Positions 41,708 through 51,350 of a stretch of 64,000 nt of DNA are shown one piece after another. Source of the stretch: Ketobacter sp963922875 (GTDB taxonomy: Bacteria > Pseudomonadota > Gammaproteobacteria > Pseudomonadales > Ketobacteraceae); NCBI GenBank assembly GCA_963922875.1, contig CAWUJH010000002.1, positions 496,001-560,000 on the forward strand, given 5' to 3'. The notes under the pieces are model-generated. The model saw nothing but the letters and a program-made list of their open reading frames with translations, did not search any database and was not told the DNA's origin. The translations under genes and the position numbers were made by a program. How positions within the stretch are numbered: the first letter of the stretch is position 1; the number at the start of each line of letters is the position of its first letter.

Positions 41708-43501
41708 ATGGAACTGAATAAACTTTTAAACTCAATGCAAAGCAAGGATTGGTGGCGCCAACCCGTAATCAACAGGAGGGCTTGGTCATGGGAGGACCCA
41801 CGCCAGCGGTCGCACCGAGGAAAATGGTGGCAACATGCGGTGATTTACCAGATCTTTCCGCAGAGTTTCTTTGATTCAAGCGGAGATGGTTCGGGAGATT
41901 TGAATGGAATCATCGAAAAGTTGGATTATATTTCCTCATTGGGTGTGGAAGCCATCTGGCTGAATCCCATCTTTCCCTCATGCCACGAGGATGCTGGGTA
42001 CGATGTCACGGAGCTAAATGATGTTGATCCGTTGTTTGGGCGTCTTACTGACTTCAAACGACTACTGAAGCTCGCTCACCTGAGAGGCATAAAAGTAATA
42101 CTCGATCAAGTCTGGAATCACACGGCCATCGATCACCCCTGGTTCCAGGAGAGTCGCAGAAACACCAGCAATGACAAAGCCGATTGGTACGTCTGGAGTG
42201 ATGCTGCACCAGATGGCTCGCCACCTAATAATTGGATTTCAGCATTTACTGGTAAAAACGCATGGATTTGGGATGATAGGAGGGCGCAATACTATTTGGC
42301 CAATTTTATGCCGTCGCAACCGGATTTGAATTGGCACAACCCGGATGTCATTCGCGCTCTATTAAAAAAATCAAAGTTTTGGTTGGACATGGGAGTCGAT
42401 GGCTTCCGCATCGACGCAGTTAACTTTTTCCTGCATGATCCAGAATTAAAAGATAATCCAAAGCGTCACACGGCGGATAATAAACCGGACGGTATAGCCA
42501 TTGATAACCCTATGGCTTCACAGAAATTCTATAACAGTTTCTGTCGACCGGAAACCTTAGAAAAGCTTTCACACATTCGCGCACTGATGGATCAGTATCC
42601 TGAATCCGTTGCCTTGGGAGAAGTCACTCTCTGTGAGGACTCGATCAGTTTATCGGGGCAATATGTGAGGGGCTCAAATCGATTACATCTAGCTTACAAC
42701 AGTGCATTGTTACAGGAAGAACCACTGTCTGCGCCCATGCTATACGCCATCCTCAAGCAGACACTAAAGAGCTTTCCTGACGGCGGTCAATGCTGGATGG
42801 TAGGAAATCATGATTATCAACGTTTACGCTCTCGCTGGGGAGGAAAAGACGAGCAAGGCAATCCCTATTCGACTTCATTCTATCGGATGGTTGCGGGTCT
42901 TTTGATAACATTACCTGGTGCATTGACTTTATACCAGGGAGACGAGTTGGGTCTGCCTCTGGCTAAAATACCCGAAGACATTCATCCGGATCAGATACAA
43001 GACCCCTATGGCAAATGCATGTATCCGAAAGTCAACGGCAGGGATGGCTCACGTACCCCTATGCCCTGGCTCTGCGATGAGCCGAATCTCGGATTTAGCA
43101 AAGCAGACGTGCCCTGGTTGCCCATCCCCAATAGTCACCAGGAGCTAGCAGTTAATTTACAGAGCCGCGACCCCGATTCTCTACTGAATACCTGGCGTCG
43201 ACTGTTATTTTGGCGCAAAGCACAGCCGGCATTGATCGCAGGCGATGTCCGCTTATGGAAAACTCACCCTAAAGTGTTTGCATTTTCAAGACACTATGCT
43301 GAGCAGACACTATTGTGCATTTTTAACATCAGTAACACTCCGGTGCAGTACCGTTTGCAATTCCCGTTGCGAGATTATATCCGCAATAAAAAGGTAGAAA
43401 CCCACACATTACTGGTAAATCAGAAGCAATTCCAATATCGAGATCAGAAGCTATTTCTTCAACCATACGGAGCTGCTTTCATTAGCCAAACAGAGGTGTA
43501 A
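41708..43501 (+). CDS. GH13-family alpha-glucosidase-type enzyme
   Basis: The 597-residue cytoplasmic enzyme has the (beta/alpha)8 GH13 domain starting at about residue 40 (HAVIYQIFPQSFFDSSGDGSGDLNGI). The catalytic residues are in place: nucleophile D236 (GFRIDAVNF), acid E305 (LGEVTL) and D369 in VGNHDYQRL. An insertion and the pattern PPNNWISAF fit subfamily GH13_23-like alpha-glucosidases. It precedes a paralogue by one base (stop at 43501, start at 43503), so the two are probably cotranscribed. Likely substrates are trehalose, sucrose or short alpha-glucans, not decidable here. The N-terminal extension of about 35 residues has no family match; a start at 41735 is possible. Confidence 0.85.
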   Translation: MELNKLLNSMQSKDWWRQPVINRRAWSWEDPRQRSHRGKWWQHAVIYQIFPQSFFDSSGDGSGDLNGIIEKLDYISSLGVEAIWLNPIFPSCHEDAGYDVTELNDVDPLFGRLTDFKRLLKLAHLRGIKVILDQVWNHTAIDHPWFQESRRNTSNDKADWYVWSDAAPDGSPPNNWISAFTGKNAWIWDDRRAQYYLANFMPSQPDLNWHNPDVIRALLKKSKFWLDMGVDGFRIDAVNFFLHDPELKDNPKRHTADNKPDGIAIDNPMASQKFYNSFCRPETLEKLSHIRALMDQYPESVALGEVTLCEDSISLSGQYVRGSNRLHLAYNSALLQEEPLSAPMLYAILKQTLKSFPDGGQCWMVGNHDYQRLRSRWGGKDEQGNPYSTSFYRMVAGLLITLPGALTLYQGDELGLPLAKIPEDIHPDQIQDPYGKCMYPKVNGRDGSRTPMPWLCDEPNLGFSKADVPWLPIPNSHQELAVNLQSRDPDSLLNTWRRLLFWRKAQPALIAGDVRLWKTHPKVFAFSRHYAEQTLLCIFNISNTPVQYRLQFPLRDYIRNKKVETHTLLVNQKQFQYRDQKLFLQPYGAAFISQTEV

Positions 43502-43502
43502 T

Positions 43503-45152
43503 ATGGATACTTTATGGTGGCAAAACGCCGTTATCTATCAAATCTATCCCCGCAGCTTTTATGATTCAAACGGCGACGGAATAGGGGATCTCGCAGGAAT
43601 TATTGAAAAGCTAGATTATCTCGACACATTGAATATAGACGCAATATGGATAAGTCCCTTCTATCCTTCACCGATGGCCGATTTTGGCTATGATATCAGT
43701 GATTTTTGTGATGTTGACCCTATATTCGGCACATTGAATGAATTCAAACAGCTGCTCGCTCACGCTCATGATCGTGGTTTGAAGGTTTTGCTCGATCAGG
43801 TATGGTGCCATACTTCCAATCAGCATCCCTGGTTTATTGAGAGCAGCTCAGACAGAGACAATGCTAAAGCCGATTGGTATGTATGGCGGGATCCCGCCGA
43901 GAATGGAGGTCCACCGAACAACTGGTTAGCTACATTTGGTGGCCAAGCCTGGGAATGGAACGAGTCCAGACAGCAATACTATCTGCATCATTTCCTAAGC
44001 GAGCAACCGGCTTTGAACTGGTATAACCATCAGGTTCAGGACGTCATGCTCAACGTGGGTAGGTTCTGGCTCGATATGGGGGTTGATGGCTTTCGCTTCG
44101 ATGTGATCAATTTTCTAATGCATGACTCTGAATTTCGTAGCAATCCAAAACGCAGTGAAACTGACGAGTTACCGGTTGGTGGCAGCTTGAAGGTCCCGTT
44201 CTTTCAGTACATTAATCAATACAATATCGGTCAGCCAGCCACCTTTGAAATGATCAAAAAAATTCGTGGAATGCTTAATGAATATCCCGGTGTCACCAGT
44301 CTGGCCGAGATATCTAGTGCAGAGGACGCACTTTCAGATTCAATACAGGCTGTCGGACCACAGCATCTGCACATGGTTTATAATTCATCACTGATGACAG
44401 AGAAGCCACTTAGCGCCGACCACTTGCGAAAGGTATTGTCTCAATCAGCACCGCTTTTACAACAAAGTGGACTGTGTTGGACCGCAGGGACCCACGACTT
44501 TCCCCGCTTGGCATCACGTTGGAATGGCGATCTGATGAATGACCGCTTCGATCAGGAGACCTTTAATTATTGCCTTGCAGTTCTGTTGGTGTCGCTGCCG
44601 GGAAGCTGCTGTCTCTACCAGGGTGACGAATTGGGTTTACCCGAAGCCCAGTTGGCATTTGAACATTTACAGGATCCCTATGGTAAAAATCATTACCCCG
44701 ATGTTGTGGGAAGAGACGGTTGCCGCACTCCTATTCCGTGGGATAGTAATCTAATACATCATGGATTTAGTTCAGGAGAGACAACCTGGTTGCCAGCGGT
44801 AGTTGAACACAGGGATATGGCAGTTACAATTCAACGGGATAAACAGTCCTCACTATTAAACAAATACCGAAGGCTGCTTGCCTTGCGTCGCATACAACCC
44901 GCCTTAACACAAAGTGTGGATATCAAGGTACTGGATACAACAAAAAATCTTCTCGGATTTATTCGGGGTTCGGACACGCTTGAACCTTTGCTTTTTCTAT
45001 TGAACCTGTCTTCCGATGTCATACATCAGGATATGAGTGAACTGCCGGCTCACTGCATGCTCAACCACACTGATTTTTCCAAGCCAAGACAGTTCGACGA
45101 CATTCTGGAACTGCCAGCTTATGGCGTCTATGTAGCGGCAGTAATTCAGTAG
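43503..45152 (+). CDS. GH13-family alpha-glucosidase-type enzyme, second copy
   Basis: The 549-residue paralogue of the preceding gene has the same layout from HAVIYQIYPRSFYDSNGDG-like WQNAVIYQIYPRSFYDSNGD onward. Catalytic residues are D200 (GFRFDVINF), E269 (SLAEIS) and D332. The last triad reads THD instead of the usual NHD, because the preceding Asn is Thr. Most other motifs are kept, so it is probably active. The pair arose by gene duplication and diverged. Both lack signal peptides. The stop is followed by a hairpin (AGCGGC arms at 45190-45208) before the convergent response regulator. Confidence 0.85.
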   Translation: MDTLWWQNAVIYQIYPRSFYDSNGDGIGDLAGIIEKLDYLDTLNIDAIWISPFYPSPMADFGYDISDFCDVDPIFGTLNEFKQLLAHAHDRGLKVLLDQVWCHTSNQHPWFIESSSDRDNAKADWYVWRDPAENGGPPNNWLATFGGQAWEWNESRQQYYLHHFLSEQPALNWYNHQVQDVMLNVGRFWLDMGVDGFRFDVINFLMHDSEFRSNPKRSETDELPVGGSLKVPFFQYINQYNIGQPATFEMIKKIRGMLNEYPGVTSLAEISSAEDALSDSIQAVGPQHLHMVYNSSLMTEKPLSADHLRKVLSQSAPLLQQSGLCWTAGTHDFPRLASRWNGDLMNDRFDQETFNYCLAVLLVSLPGSCCLYQGDELGLPEAQLAFEHLQDPYGKNHYPDVVGRDGCRTPIPWDSNLIHHGFSSGETTWLPAVVEHRDMAVTIQRDKQSSLLNKYRRLLALRRIQPALTQSVDIKVLDTTKNLLGFIRGSDTLEPLLFLLNLSSDVIHQDMSELPAHCMLNHTDFSKPRQFDDILELPAYGVYVAAVIQ

Positions 45153-45189
45153 GGATTGGGAGAGCATTTGTAAAGTGTGAGGGATGTTA

Positions 45190-45208
45190 AGCGGCTTTCT
45201 CAGCCGCT
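45190..45208. terminator. Weak hairpin between convergent genes
   Basis: AGCGGC and GCCGCT arms enclose a 7-base loop. There is no following T-run, and the right arm overlaps the response regulator stop. It may act as a bidirectional terminator. Confidence 0.3.
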
Positions 45209-45664
45209 GCTGAGTTGTTCTCGAGTATGAAGTATGGCGTTACGCATCCAGTAAAGGTTGATCACTGACACCATTTTTTTCAGTTCGCTGAAGCGGGAAG
45301 GTTTGGAAAAAAAAGAGTTAACCCCGTAATTGTAGGCTTTATTAATATCAGTCTGCTCCCTGGATGTTGTAAAAACAATGAGAGGAAGCATTTTAAGATG
45401 CTCATCGTTCTTGATTATTGACAGCGCTTCCCAACCATCCATGTTAGGCATATTAAGATCCAGCATCACAATACAAGGCGTTTCTGCCTCTGAACGCAAA
45501 AGCTCTATTAGTCGTGATCCGCTAGTGGCAAAACGAATACTGGATTCAGGCACCTTTATTTCTTGCAATGCCTCATTCATTAGAATCTGATCGTCCACGT
45601 CATCATCCGCAATGAACCAGGAAGGATATTCGGGTTTAATCAAGTAATTACGTTCAATTGACAT
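45200..45664 (-). CDS. Stand-alone response regulator (receiver domain only)
   Basis: The 154-residue protein is a single receiver domain. Acidic residues lie at 20-22 (ADDDVDD), and the phosphoacceptor is D69 in VMLDLNMPNMDG. A conserved TTSR motif and K in FFSKPSRF complete it. No output domain follows, so it acts by protein contact, as in Rcp1- or CheY-like regulators. A good ribosome site (AGGAGG) precedes the ATG. The cognate kinase is not in the window. It stands between GH13 genes and a flavin reductase. Confidence 0.9.
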   Translation of the reverse strand: MSIERNYLIKPEYPSWFIADDDVDDQILMNEALQEIKVPESSIRFATSGSRLIELLRSEAETPCIVMLDLNMPNMDGWEALSIIKNDEHLKMLPLIVFTTSREQTDINKAYNYGVNSFFSKPSRFSELKKMVSVINLYWMRNAILHTREQLSSG

Positions 45665-45925
45665 AGCGGCCTCCTTATTTGGAGATTGGACATCATATTT
45701 GATGAATCAGGTACCCTAGTGAAACTAATTTCAGTTGAAACCTTAGGGTTATATGATAAGGATTATCGCTGCTTTTGCTACCCCCATTCAACGATGTCAT
45801 AGGATTGCAATTTATGTTTTCCGCGTTATCCGGTTGTATTGAAAGGATAAATAATAATATGCAATAAAAGCAGGAAATTTAGCTTTCCAATTACATTGTC
45901 ACTTTTACAAAACAATATCGATTAA

Positions 45926-46597
45926 TTATTCCTCAAAGATGAGACTTTCCGGATTGGCGCCAAGGGACTTCAATGCACCGGTGATGGCATCCATGAATCC
46001 GGGAGGACCACACACATAGAATGGCTGATCATAGTTATCAATCTTTTCCGCAAGAAACTGCTCGTCAAACTTTTGCTCGAGATAGCCTGGTGCTCCTTGC
46101 TCGGTGCAGGTAAGTGTGCAACGAGATTGCAGATAATGGCGCAGTTCCTTTTCGTAAATAACATCAGCCGGAGATTTGTTTGAAAAGAACAATGAACTTT
46201 GTTCAATGCTCCCCTGTTTGGCCTGATTGCGCAGGATGGCTATAAAGGGTGTGATGCCGGCACCACCCGCCAGAAATACGCCGGGTCCATCATATTTAAT
46301 GGTGCCGAATGGCTCCGAGAGCAAAAGTTCTGTTCCGGGTTCAAGCTGATGCAGTTTTTTCGTGACACCATCCCGCTTGGGATAACCCTTGATAGTAAAT
46401 TCCAACACCTCGTCTTCAACATGGCCCGTTGGTGTGAAAGGGCGTGATTCTTCTATCCAGTCCGGTTGGTTGATTGCGAGTTCAACTCCTTGACCGGGTT
46501 GAAATGAAAAACCCTCTGGTTTTGTCACCACGAAGCGTTTTACATCATGAGTCACAAAGTTACTCATTAATAGTTTTGCAACTTGTTTGTCTGACAT
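45926..46597 (-). CDS. Ferredoxin/flavodoxin reductase-type flavoprotein
   Basis: The 223-residue protein has the FAD-binding beta-barrel motif RPFTPTG (about residue 52) and the NAD(P) binding motif GVFLAGGAGITPFIAI (about 106-121), and ends with the typical CGPPGFMDAI region. It lacks an iron-sulfur domain. It probably shuttles electrons from NAD(P)H to a small carrier or an oxygenase. I use the ATG at 46597 with GGAGAG upstream; a GTG at 46600 is also possible. It lies 102 bases downstream of the FNT channel gene on the same strand. Confidence 0.85.
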   Translation of the reverse strand: MSDKQVAKLLMSNFVTHDVKRFVVTKPEGFSFQPGQGVELAINQPDWIEESRPFTPTGHVEDEVLEFTIKGYPKRDGVTKKLHQLEPGTELLLSEPFGTIKYDGPGVFLAGGAGITPFIAILRNQAKQGSIEQSSLFFSNKSPADVIYEKELRHYLQSRCTLTCTEQGAPGYLEQKFDEQFLAEKIDNYDQPFYVCGPPGFMDAITGALKSLGANPESLIFEE

Positions 46598-46699
46598 CAC
46601 CTTGCTCTCCCGGCCTGAGTGCCTGTTGAATTATCTATTTCCATGTCTCTCATTAGATTGCGACACTGAGTTGATGCTGTGAGTTCAACTAAATCCACT

Positions 46700-47551
46700 C
46701 TAGAGATCTTTTTGTCGCTGGTTGTCATGTTCGCCATAGGCGACCTGGGCGTAGTTGATGGCGGCCACCAGCATAATTCCACCGACCATATTTCCTGCTA
46801 AAGTAGGGGTAAAAAATTCCCAAAAAAAGGTACCCAATGTCACTTTTCCCTGCATCACTGCGTATATGGCAGCCACAGTACCCGCAATTATATGTGGAAA
46901 ATGAGCTAACCCAATTACATAGGTCACTACGACGATCACAGTCACGCGCGCCGTTTCAGCGAATGGCATTAGCCACAGCATAAGCGCTACCAACCAGCCG
47001 GCGAAGATAGCCCTAACGAACATAACGGAAGTAGGATGGCCGTATTCGGTCATGGCAATGGAATGCAGTGCGGGGTCTATTTCTTGCGGTAAAACACTGA
47101 GATATGCGAGCGCGCAGGCAAACAGCACTGTACCTGCGATATTGCCTACTAACACGACGCCCCAGAGTTTTAGAGTGCCCAGTACTGTCTTTGTATCCGG
47201 CTTCCTAAACATTTCCAGAACCGGAGCTAGCGTGTTTTCAGTAAAAAGTTGTTGCCGGCCCAATATAACGAACAGGAAACCAATTGAGTAACCCAGACTG
47301 GTAACGGCTGGGCGCCAATGAGTGTCTGGGATGTAATAAGTTAGAAGCGCCTGCGCTACAAACGAAAACCCCATTGATAGTCCCGCCGCCAAAGCTGACC
47401 ATGCGATACCGGTTAATGGACGTGTGATTTCTGATTCCGCTTCACTGCGAATGGCCTCATAGACTACTGCAGCGCTGGGAGCCTCACGTCGTCTTGCATC
47501 GGTTTTTTCCCGTCGATCCAGATCCCTTTGTCGGGGCGACTCGGTAGCCAT
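46700..47551 (-). CDS. Formate/nitrite transporter family channel
   Basis: The 283-residue inner-membrane protein has six helices typical of the FocA/NirC pentameric channels. An N-terminal hydrophilic extension of about 45 residues carries ESPRQRDLDRREKTDARRREAPS. Typical features are the AAGLSMGFSFVAQALL start, VGNIAGT and NMVGGIML. It carries anions such as formate, nitrite or hydrosulfide. The start at 47551 has AGGAA at a good distance, so the preferred reading is shorter than the frame that begins at 47587. It is divergent from the epimerase-VKOR fusion gene with 165 bases between, where promoters must lie. Confidence 0.88.
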   Translation of the reverse strand: MATESPRQRDLDRREKTDARRREAPSAAVVYEAIRSEAESEITRPLTGIAWSALAAGLSMGFSFVAQALLTYYIPDTHWRPAVTSLGYSIGFLFVILGRQQLFTENTLAPVLEMFRKPDTKTVLGTLKLWGVVLVGNIAGTVLFACALAYLSVLPQEIDPALHSIAMTEYGHPTSVMFVRAIFAGWLVALMLWLMPFAETARVTVIVVVTYVIGLAHFPHIIAGTVAAIYAVMQGKVTLGTFFWEFFTPTLAGNMVGGIMLVAAINYAQVAYGEHDNQRQKDL

Positions 47552-47716
47552 GTAATTCCTGTCGTGTAGTGGCTTTTTTACTAACAAGCATCAATTATGC
47601 CATTCACTTGTGCTCAACTTCTGATTCATTCGTTGAATTTCTGCCACCTGGTAATAGCCAAACCGGCCTCACTTTTGCAACGTATTTTGTTCACCCATAA
47701 GCATTGGAGGCGCTGT

Positions 47717-50188
47717 ATGGAATCCTATCAAACCATGCCTGTGGTTTTGATTACGGGAGCATCAGGCAATATCGGATCTCGACTAAGGCAGTCACTCTCT
47801 GATCGATACAGAGTTGTAGGGCTGGATTTAAAAGTTGATGAAAATGATAGTCACTTGTACGCCTGCGATCTGACAGATCAGGACAGTATTCATGACGCTC
47901 TAGCGACGATTGGGGATAAATATGGAAGGCAATGGGCTGCTGTCATTCATTTAGCAGCCTATTTTGATTTCAGTGGAGAAGATCACCCGTTGTATAAAGC
48001 AGTAAACGAAGAAGGCACCCGCAAGTTGCTGGATGAACTACAGTCCTTCGATGTACAACGATTTCTTTATTCTTCCACAATGTTGGTTCATGCCCCAGCA
48101 ACTGCTGGACAGAAGGTCTCTGAATCCTCGCCACTGAAACCAGGGTGGGCCTATCCCAAGTCTAAAGCGCGTACAGAATCGTTGATCAAGGAGCACCATG
48201 GCAAAATACCATACGTGCTATTGCGGCTGGCGGGTCTTTACGACGAGAGCAGCGCAGTTCCCACGCTTTCTCATCAGATTGCTCGAATTTACGAGCGCAA
48301 GACAATGAGCCATCTTTACAGTGGTGACGTTTCTGCAGGACAGGCTTTTATTCACATTGATGACCTTTTTTCTGCCTTTGCAAAAGTCTTGGATAAACGA
48401 CTCGATTTGCCTGAAACCACCGCAATACTGTTTGGCGAAGAGCAAGTCATGAGTTACCAGGCTTTGCAGAATCGTATTGGTAAATTAATTCACGGCGAAG
48501 AACAGTGGGCCACTGTCAAAGTGCCAGAAACCGTTGCCAAACCGGGAGCCTGGTTGCAGGAAAAAGCCGAACCTGTGGTTCCGGATGTGATCGATCAGGG
48601 AGAAAAACCGTTCATAAAACCGTTTATGATCGACCTCTCCTCTGACCATTACGATCTCGATATTAGGCGTGCCAAATCCTGGTTAGGGTGGTTGCCGCAG
48701 CGCGATATATGGTCCGGTCTGGAGTCCATCATCGCCAGTTTGAAAGACGATCCAGTGTCCTGGTATCAACGCAATGATATTACGCCACCGGAGCAGTTCC
48801 AAATGGCAAAGCAAGAAGACTTGAATGTAGAGAGAGTGCGCGCCAGCCACGAGTTGAACTACCGACGTGAACATCGGCAGTCACTGTGGGCCCACTTCAT
48901 CACTGCTGCGCTTGCCTGCTGGTTGCTTGTAGCGCCGTTTACAATGGGCTATGAATCGCGGTGGATGACCATCAGCGATGTGGCCAGTGGGTCGCTTCTA
49001 TTGGTCACATCCATGCTTTCACTCTCGTGGCGTATGGGCTTGTTTCGCTGGGTCAGCGCGGCCATCGGCTTGTGGCTGTTGTCCGCCCCTCTGATTTTCT
49101 GGACACCCACCGCAGCAGCCTACGCCAACGGTACATTGGTCGGTATGCTAGTTATGGGATTTTCCCTTCTACTTAGACCTATGCCCGGTATTTCCGCACT
49201 GGCCGCAGAAAGCGGACCGAGCATTCCACCGGGTTGGGACTATTCTCCTTCAGACTGGTTTCAGCGAATGCCGATTATCATACTAGCGGTGTTCGGTTTT
49301 CTTATTTCTCGTTATCTCTGTGCATATCAATTAGGACATATCGACCAAATCTGGGATCCGTTTTTTCTCGGTGCGGCGAGCACTCCTCAAAACGGAACGG
49401 AAGAGATTATTACTTCCAGCGTTTCGAAAGCCTGGCCCGTACCGGATGCCGGTCTGGGTGCGCTTACCTATGCACTGGAGATATTGACGGGTCTGCTCGG
49501 ATCAAGCCGACGCTGGCGTACCATGCCCTGGATGGTTATGGCATTTGGTTTCATGATCGTGCCACTGGGTGCGGTGTCCATATTCTTTATAGTGATACAA
49601 CCGATCGTCATAGGTACCTGGTGCACCCTGTGTTTGATAGCGGCGGCAGCGATGCTGATCCAGATTCCCTATTCTCTCGATGAGGTGATCGCCAGCGGTG
49701 AGTTCCTCTATCGCCGCAAGAAAGCGGGTCGTTCGTTCTGGTGGGTATTCTTTCGTGGTGATACTGACGAAGGATCTCATACGCCGGTAGTTGAAAATTT
49801 TGAGCAATCACCCAAGGCTATCTTTAGCGAGATGCTGGGGGGCGGTATCACATTGCCGTGGACTCTGGTGCTATGTTTGCCCATAGGTGTGTGGCTCATG
49901 TTCACCCGGCTGACTCTGGGTCATTCCGATAGTATGGCGAATGTGGATCATTTGGTTGGTTCCCTGGTTTTAACAGTAGTGGTCACTGCATTCGCAGAAT
50001 CGGCCAGAACTGCGCGTTTTCTATTGATTCCGCTGGGACTAATAATGTTGGTTGCACCCTGGATTTACGGAGTTGGACTGCTGTCGATTGTGGCCAGCTG
50101 GATCTGTGGTGTACTGCTGATCGCGCTATCGCTTCCCAAGGGTCCGGTTCGACATCACTACGGCCGTTGGGACTACTGCATCACATGA
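47717..50188 (+). CDS. Epimerase-SPW-VKOR triple fusion membrane protein
   Basis: The 823-residue protein has three parts. First is an extended short-chain dehydrogenase/NAD-dependent epimerase domain (about 1-350), with Rossmann motif TGASGNIGSRL and the YPKSK catalytic motif. Next come SPW-type repeats with membrane helices (about 400-500, e.g. LLVAPFTMGYESRWM and LSAPLIFW). Then comes a VKOR-like domain of several helices with redox C636 and C639 in GTWCTLC and a late SPW-like tail. VKOR reduces quinone with the thiols of a partner. TGGAGG lies six bases before the ATG at 47717; the frame extends 40 codons further upstream. Its stop overlaps the next gene as ATGA. Function unknown, perhaps sugar or lipid modification with envelope redox control. 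Confidence 0.85.
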   Translation: MESYQTMPVVLITGASGNIGSRLRQSLSDRYRVVGLDLKVDENDSHLYACDLTDQDSIHDALATIGDKYGRQWAAVIHLAAYFDFSGEDHPLYKAVNEEGTRKLLDELQSFDVQRFLYSSTMLVHAPATAGQKVSESSPLKPGWAYPKSKARTESLIKEHHGKIPYVLLRLAGLYDESSAVPTLSHQIARIYERKTMSHLYSGDVSAGQAFIHIDDLFSAFAKVLDKRLDLPETTAILFGEEQVMSYQALQNRIGKLIHGEEQWATVKVPETVAKPGAWLQEKAEPVVPDVIDQGEKPFIKPFMIDLSSDHYDLDIRRAKSWLGWLPQRDIWSGLESIIASLKDDPVSWYQRNDITPPEQFQMAKQEDLNVERVRASHELNYRREHRQSLWAHFITAALACWLLVAPFTMGYESRWMTISDVASGSLLLVTSMLSLSWRMGLFRWVSAAIGLWLLSAPLIFWTPTAAAYANGTLVGMLVMGFSLLLRPMPGISALAAESGPSIPPGWDYSPSDWFQRMPIIILAVFGFLISRYLCAYQLGHIDQIWDPFFLGAASTPQNGTEEIITSSVSKAWPVPDAGLGALTYALEILTGLLGSSRRWRTMPWMVMAFGFMIVPLGAVSIFFIVIQPIVIGTWCTLCLIAAAAMLIQIPYSLDEVIASGEFLYRRKKAGRSFWWVFFRGDTDEGSHTPVVENFEQSPKAIFSEMLGGGITLPWTLVLCLPIGVWLMFTRLTLGHSDSMANVDHLVGSLVLTVVVTAFAESARTARFLLIPLGLIMLVAPWIYGVGLLSIVASWICGVLLIALSLPKGPVRHHYGRWDYCIT

Positions 50189-51285
50189 AGGAGCTGTTAC
50201 CCTCGCTATCGCTGCCGCTAAATGTTTGCCTGTTTGCCGTCGCCGCAGTGGCAGTGTGGTTCGCTGGCAGTCGTATAGCCCTGTATGCCGACGATATTTC
50301 CAGGCGTACAGGGCTCGGCCAGGCAACCATTGGTGTGATCCTGTTAGCGGGGGTCACGTCGCTTCCAGAATTAGCGACCAGTCTTACTGCTGCCTATTCC
50401 GATAGCCCCAAACTGGCGGTCAACAATCTGTTGGGCAGTATTGTGATGCAAGTAGCCGTATTGGCCCTGGCTGATCAGGTTTTCCATCGCCGAGCGTTGA
50501 CCTCAGTGGTACCGAATTCGGTGGTGATGGTACAGGGGGCTTTAAATATTTGTCTGCTCACCTGGGTTGCTATTGCAATGACCCTAGGGGATGTGGCGTT
50601 GTTAGGAGCTGGTGTCTGGAGCTGGTCATGCCTGATATTGGCCATGGTCTGTTTCGTGTTGATTTCAAGAGAAGGAGAACGAAGTGCCTGGATCGCTAAA
50701 ATAGAACCGAAAACAATAGAGGAATCGCCAGAAGCCCGCCCGCTTGAGGGCAGCACAGAGGTTGATAGCGAATCCGATAACGTAGAAAAGCAGAATAAGC
50801 CAATTACGCCGCTGAGTAATTTTCAGTTGGGTTTTGCCACAATACTGGTGGCAGGTGTCATTCTGCTTGCTGGCTCGGTGGTCGCTCTCACATCGGAGCA
50901 AATCGCAGAACAAACCCAGTTGGGAGATTCGTTTGTGGGAATGGTATTTGTGGCGCTCACCACCTCTCTGCCGGAGGTGAGTACCGTTTTCGCGTCCATG
51001 CGCAGGAACCTCTATACGCTTGCCATCTCCGATATTCTGGGTACTAATATTATCAATGTTGCCTTGCTCACTTTGGTCGATCTGACCGCTCAGGGTGAAC
51101 CGGTGTTTAATCTCACGGGCAAGTTTGGCTTGATTGCCACGTTGCTGGGACTACTGGTTACCGGGCTTTATGTTTACGGACTGGCAGAACGCCGAGATAA
51201 AACCTTAAGTCGAATGGGCGTAGATTCTGCTCTTGTACTTGTGGTGTATCTGGGTGGTTTGGTAATCCTATACCAGCTTCGTTGA
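50185..51285 (+). CDS. Calcium/sodium-type cation exchanger
   Basis: The 366-residue inner-membrane protein has about ten helices in two inverted halves with the alpha-repeat motifs AGVTSLPELATSLTAAYS and ALTTSLPEVSTVFASMRR, as in NCX/YrbG-like exchangers. A hydrophilic loop of about 40 residues separates the halves. It is coupled to the preceding fusion by the overlap ATGA; a TTG at 50167 is an alternative start. Role: exchange of Ca2+ or other cations against Na+ or H+. Confidence 0.88.
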   Translation: MKELLPSLSLPLNVCLFAVAAVAVWFAGSRIALYADDISRRTGLGQATIGVILLAGVTSLPELATSLTAAYSDSPKLAVNNLLGSIVMQVAVLALADQVFHRRALTSVVPNSVVMVQGALNICLLTWVAIAMTLGDVALLGAGVWSWSCLILAMVCFVLISREGERSAWIAKIEPKTIEESPEARPLEGSTEVDSESDNVEKQNKPITPLSNFQLGFATILVAGVILLAGSVVALTSEQIAEQTQLGDSFVGMVFVALTTSLPEVSTVFASMRRNLYTLAISDILGTNIINVALLTLVDLTAQGEPVFNLTGKFGLIATLLGLLVTGLYVYGLAERRDKTLSRMGVDSALVLVVYLGGLVILYQLR

Positions 51286-51350
51286 TATTAAATTGAAATG
51301 AACAGTAGCAGGACAGTTACTCTAAAAGCAGATACTAGTGAGGAGGTTAA

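Noticed and set aside
45190..45208. Hairpin as a strong terminator
   Set aside because: It has a good stem but no T-run, so I only list it as weak.
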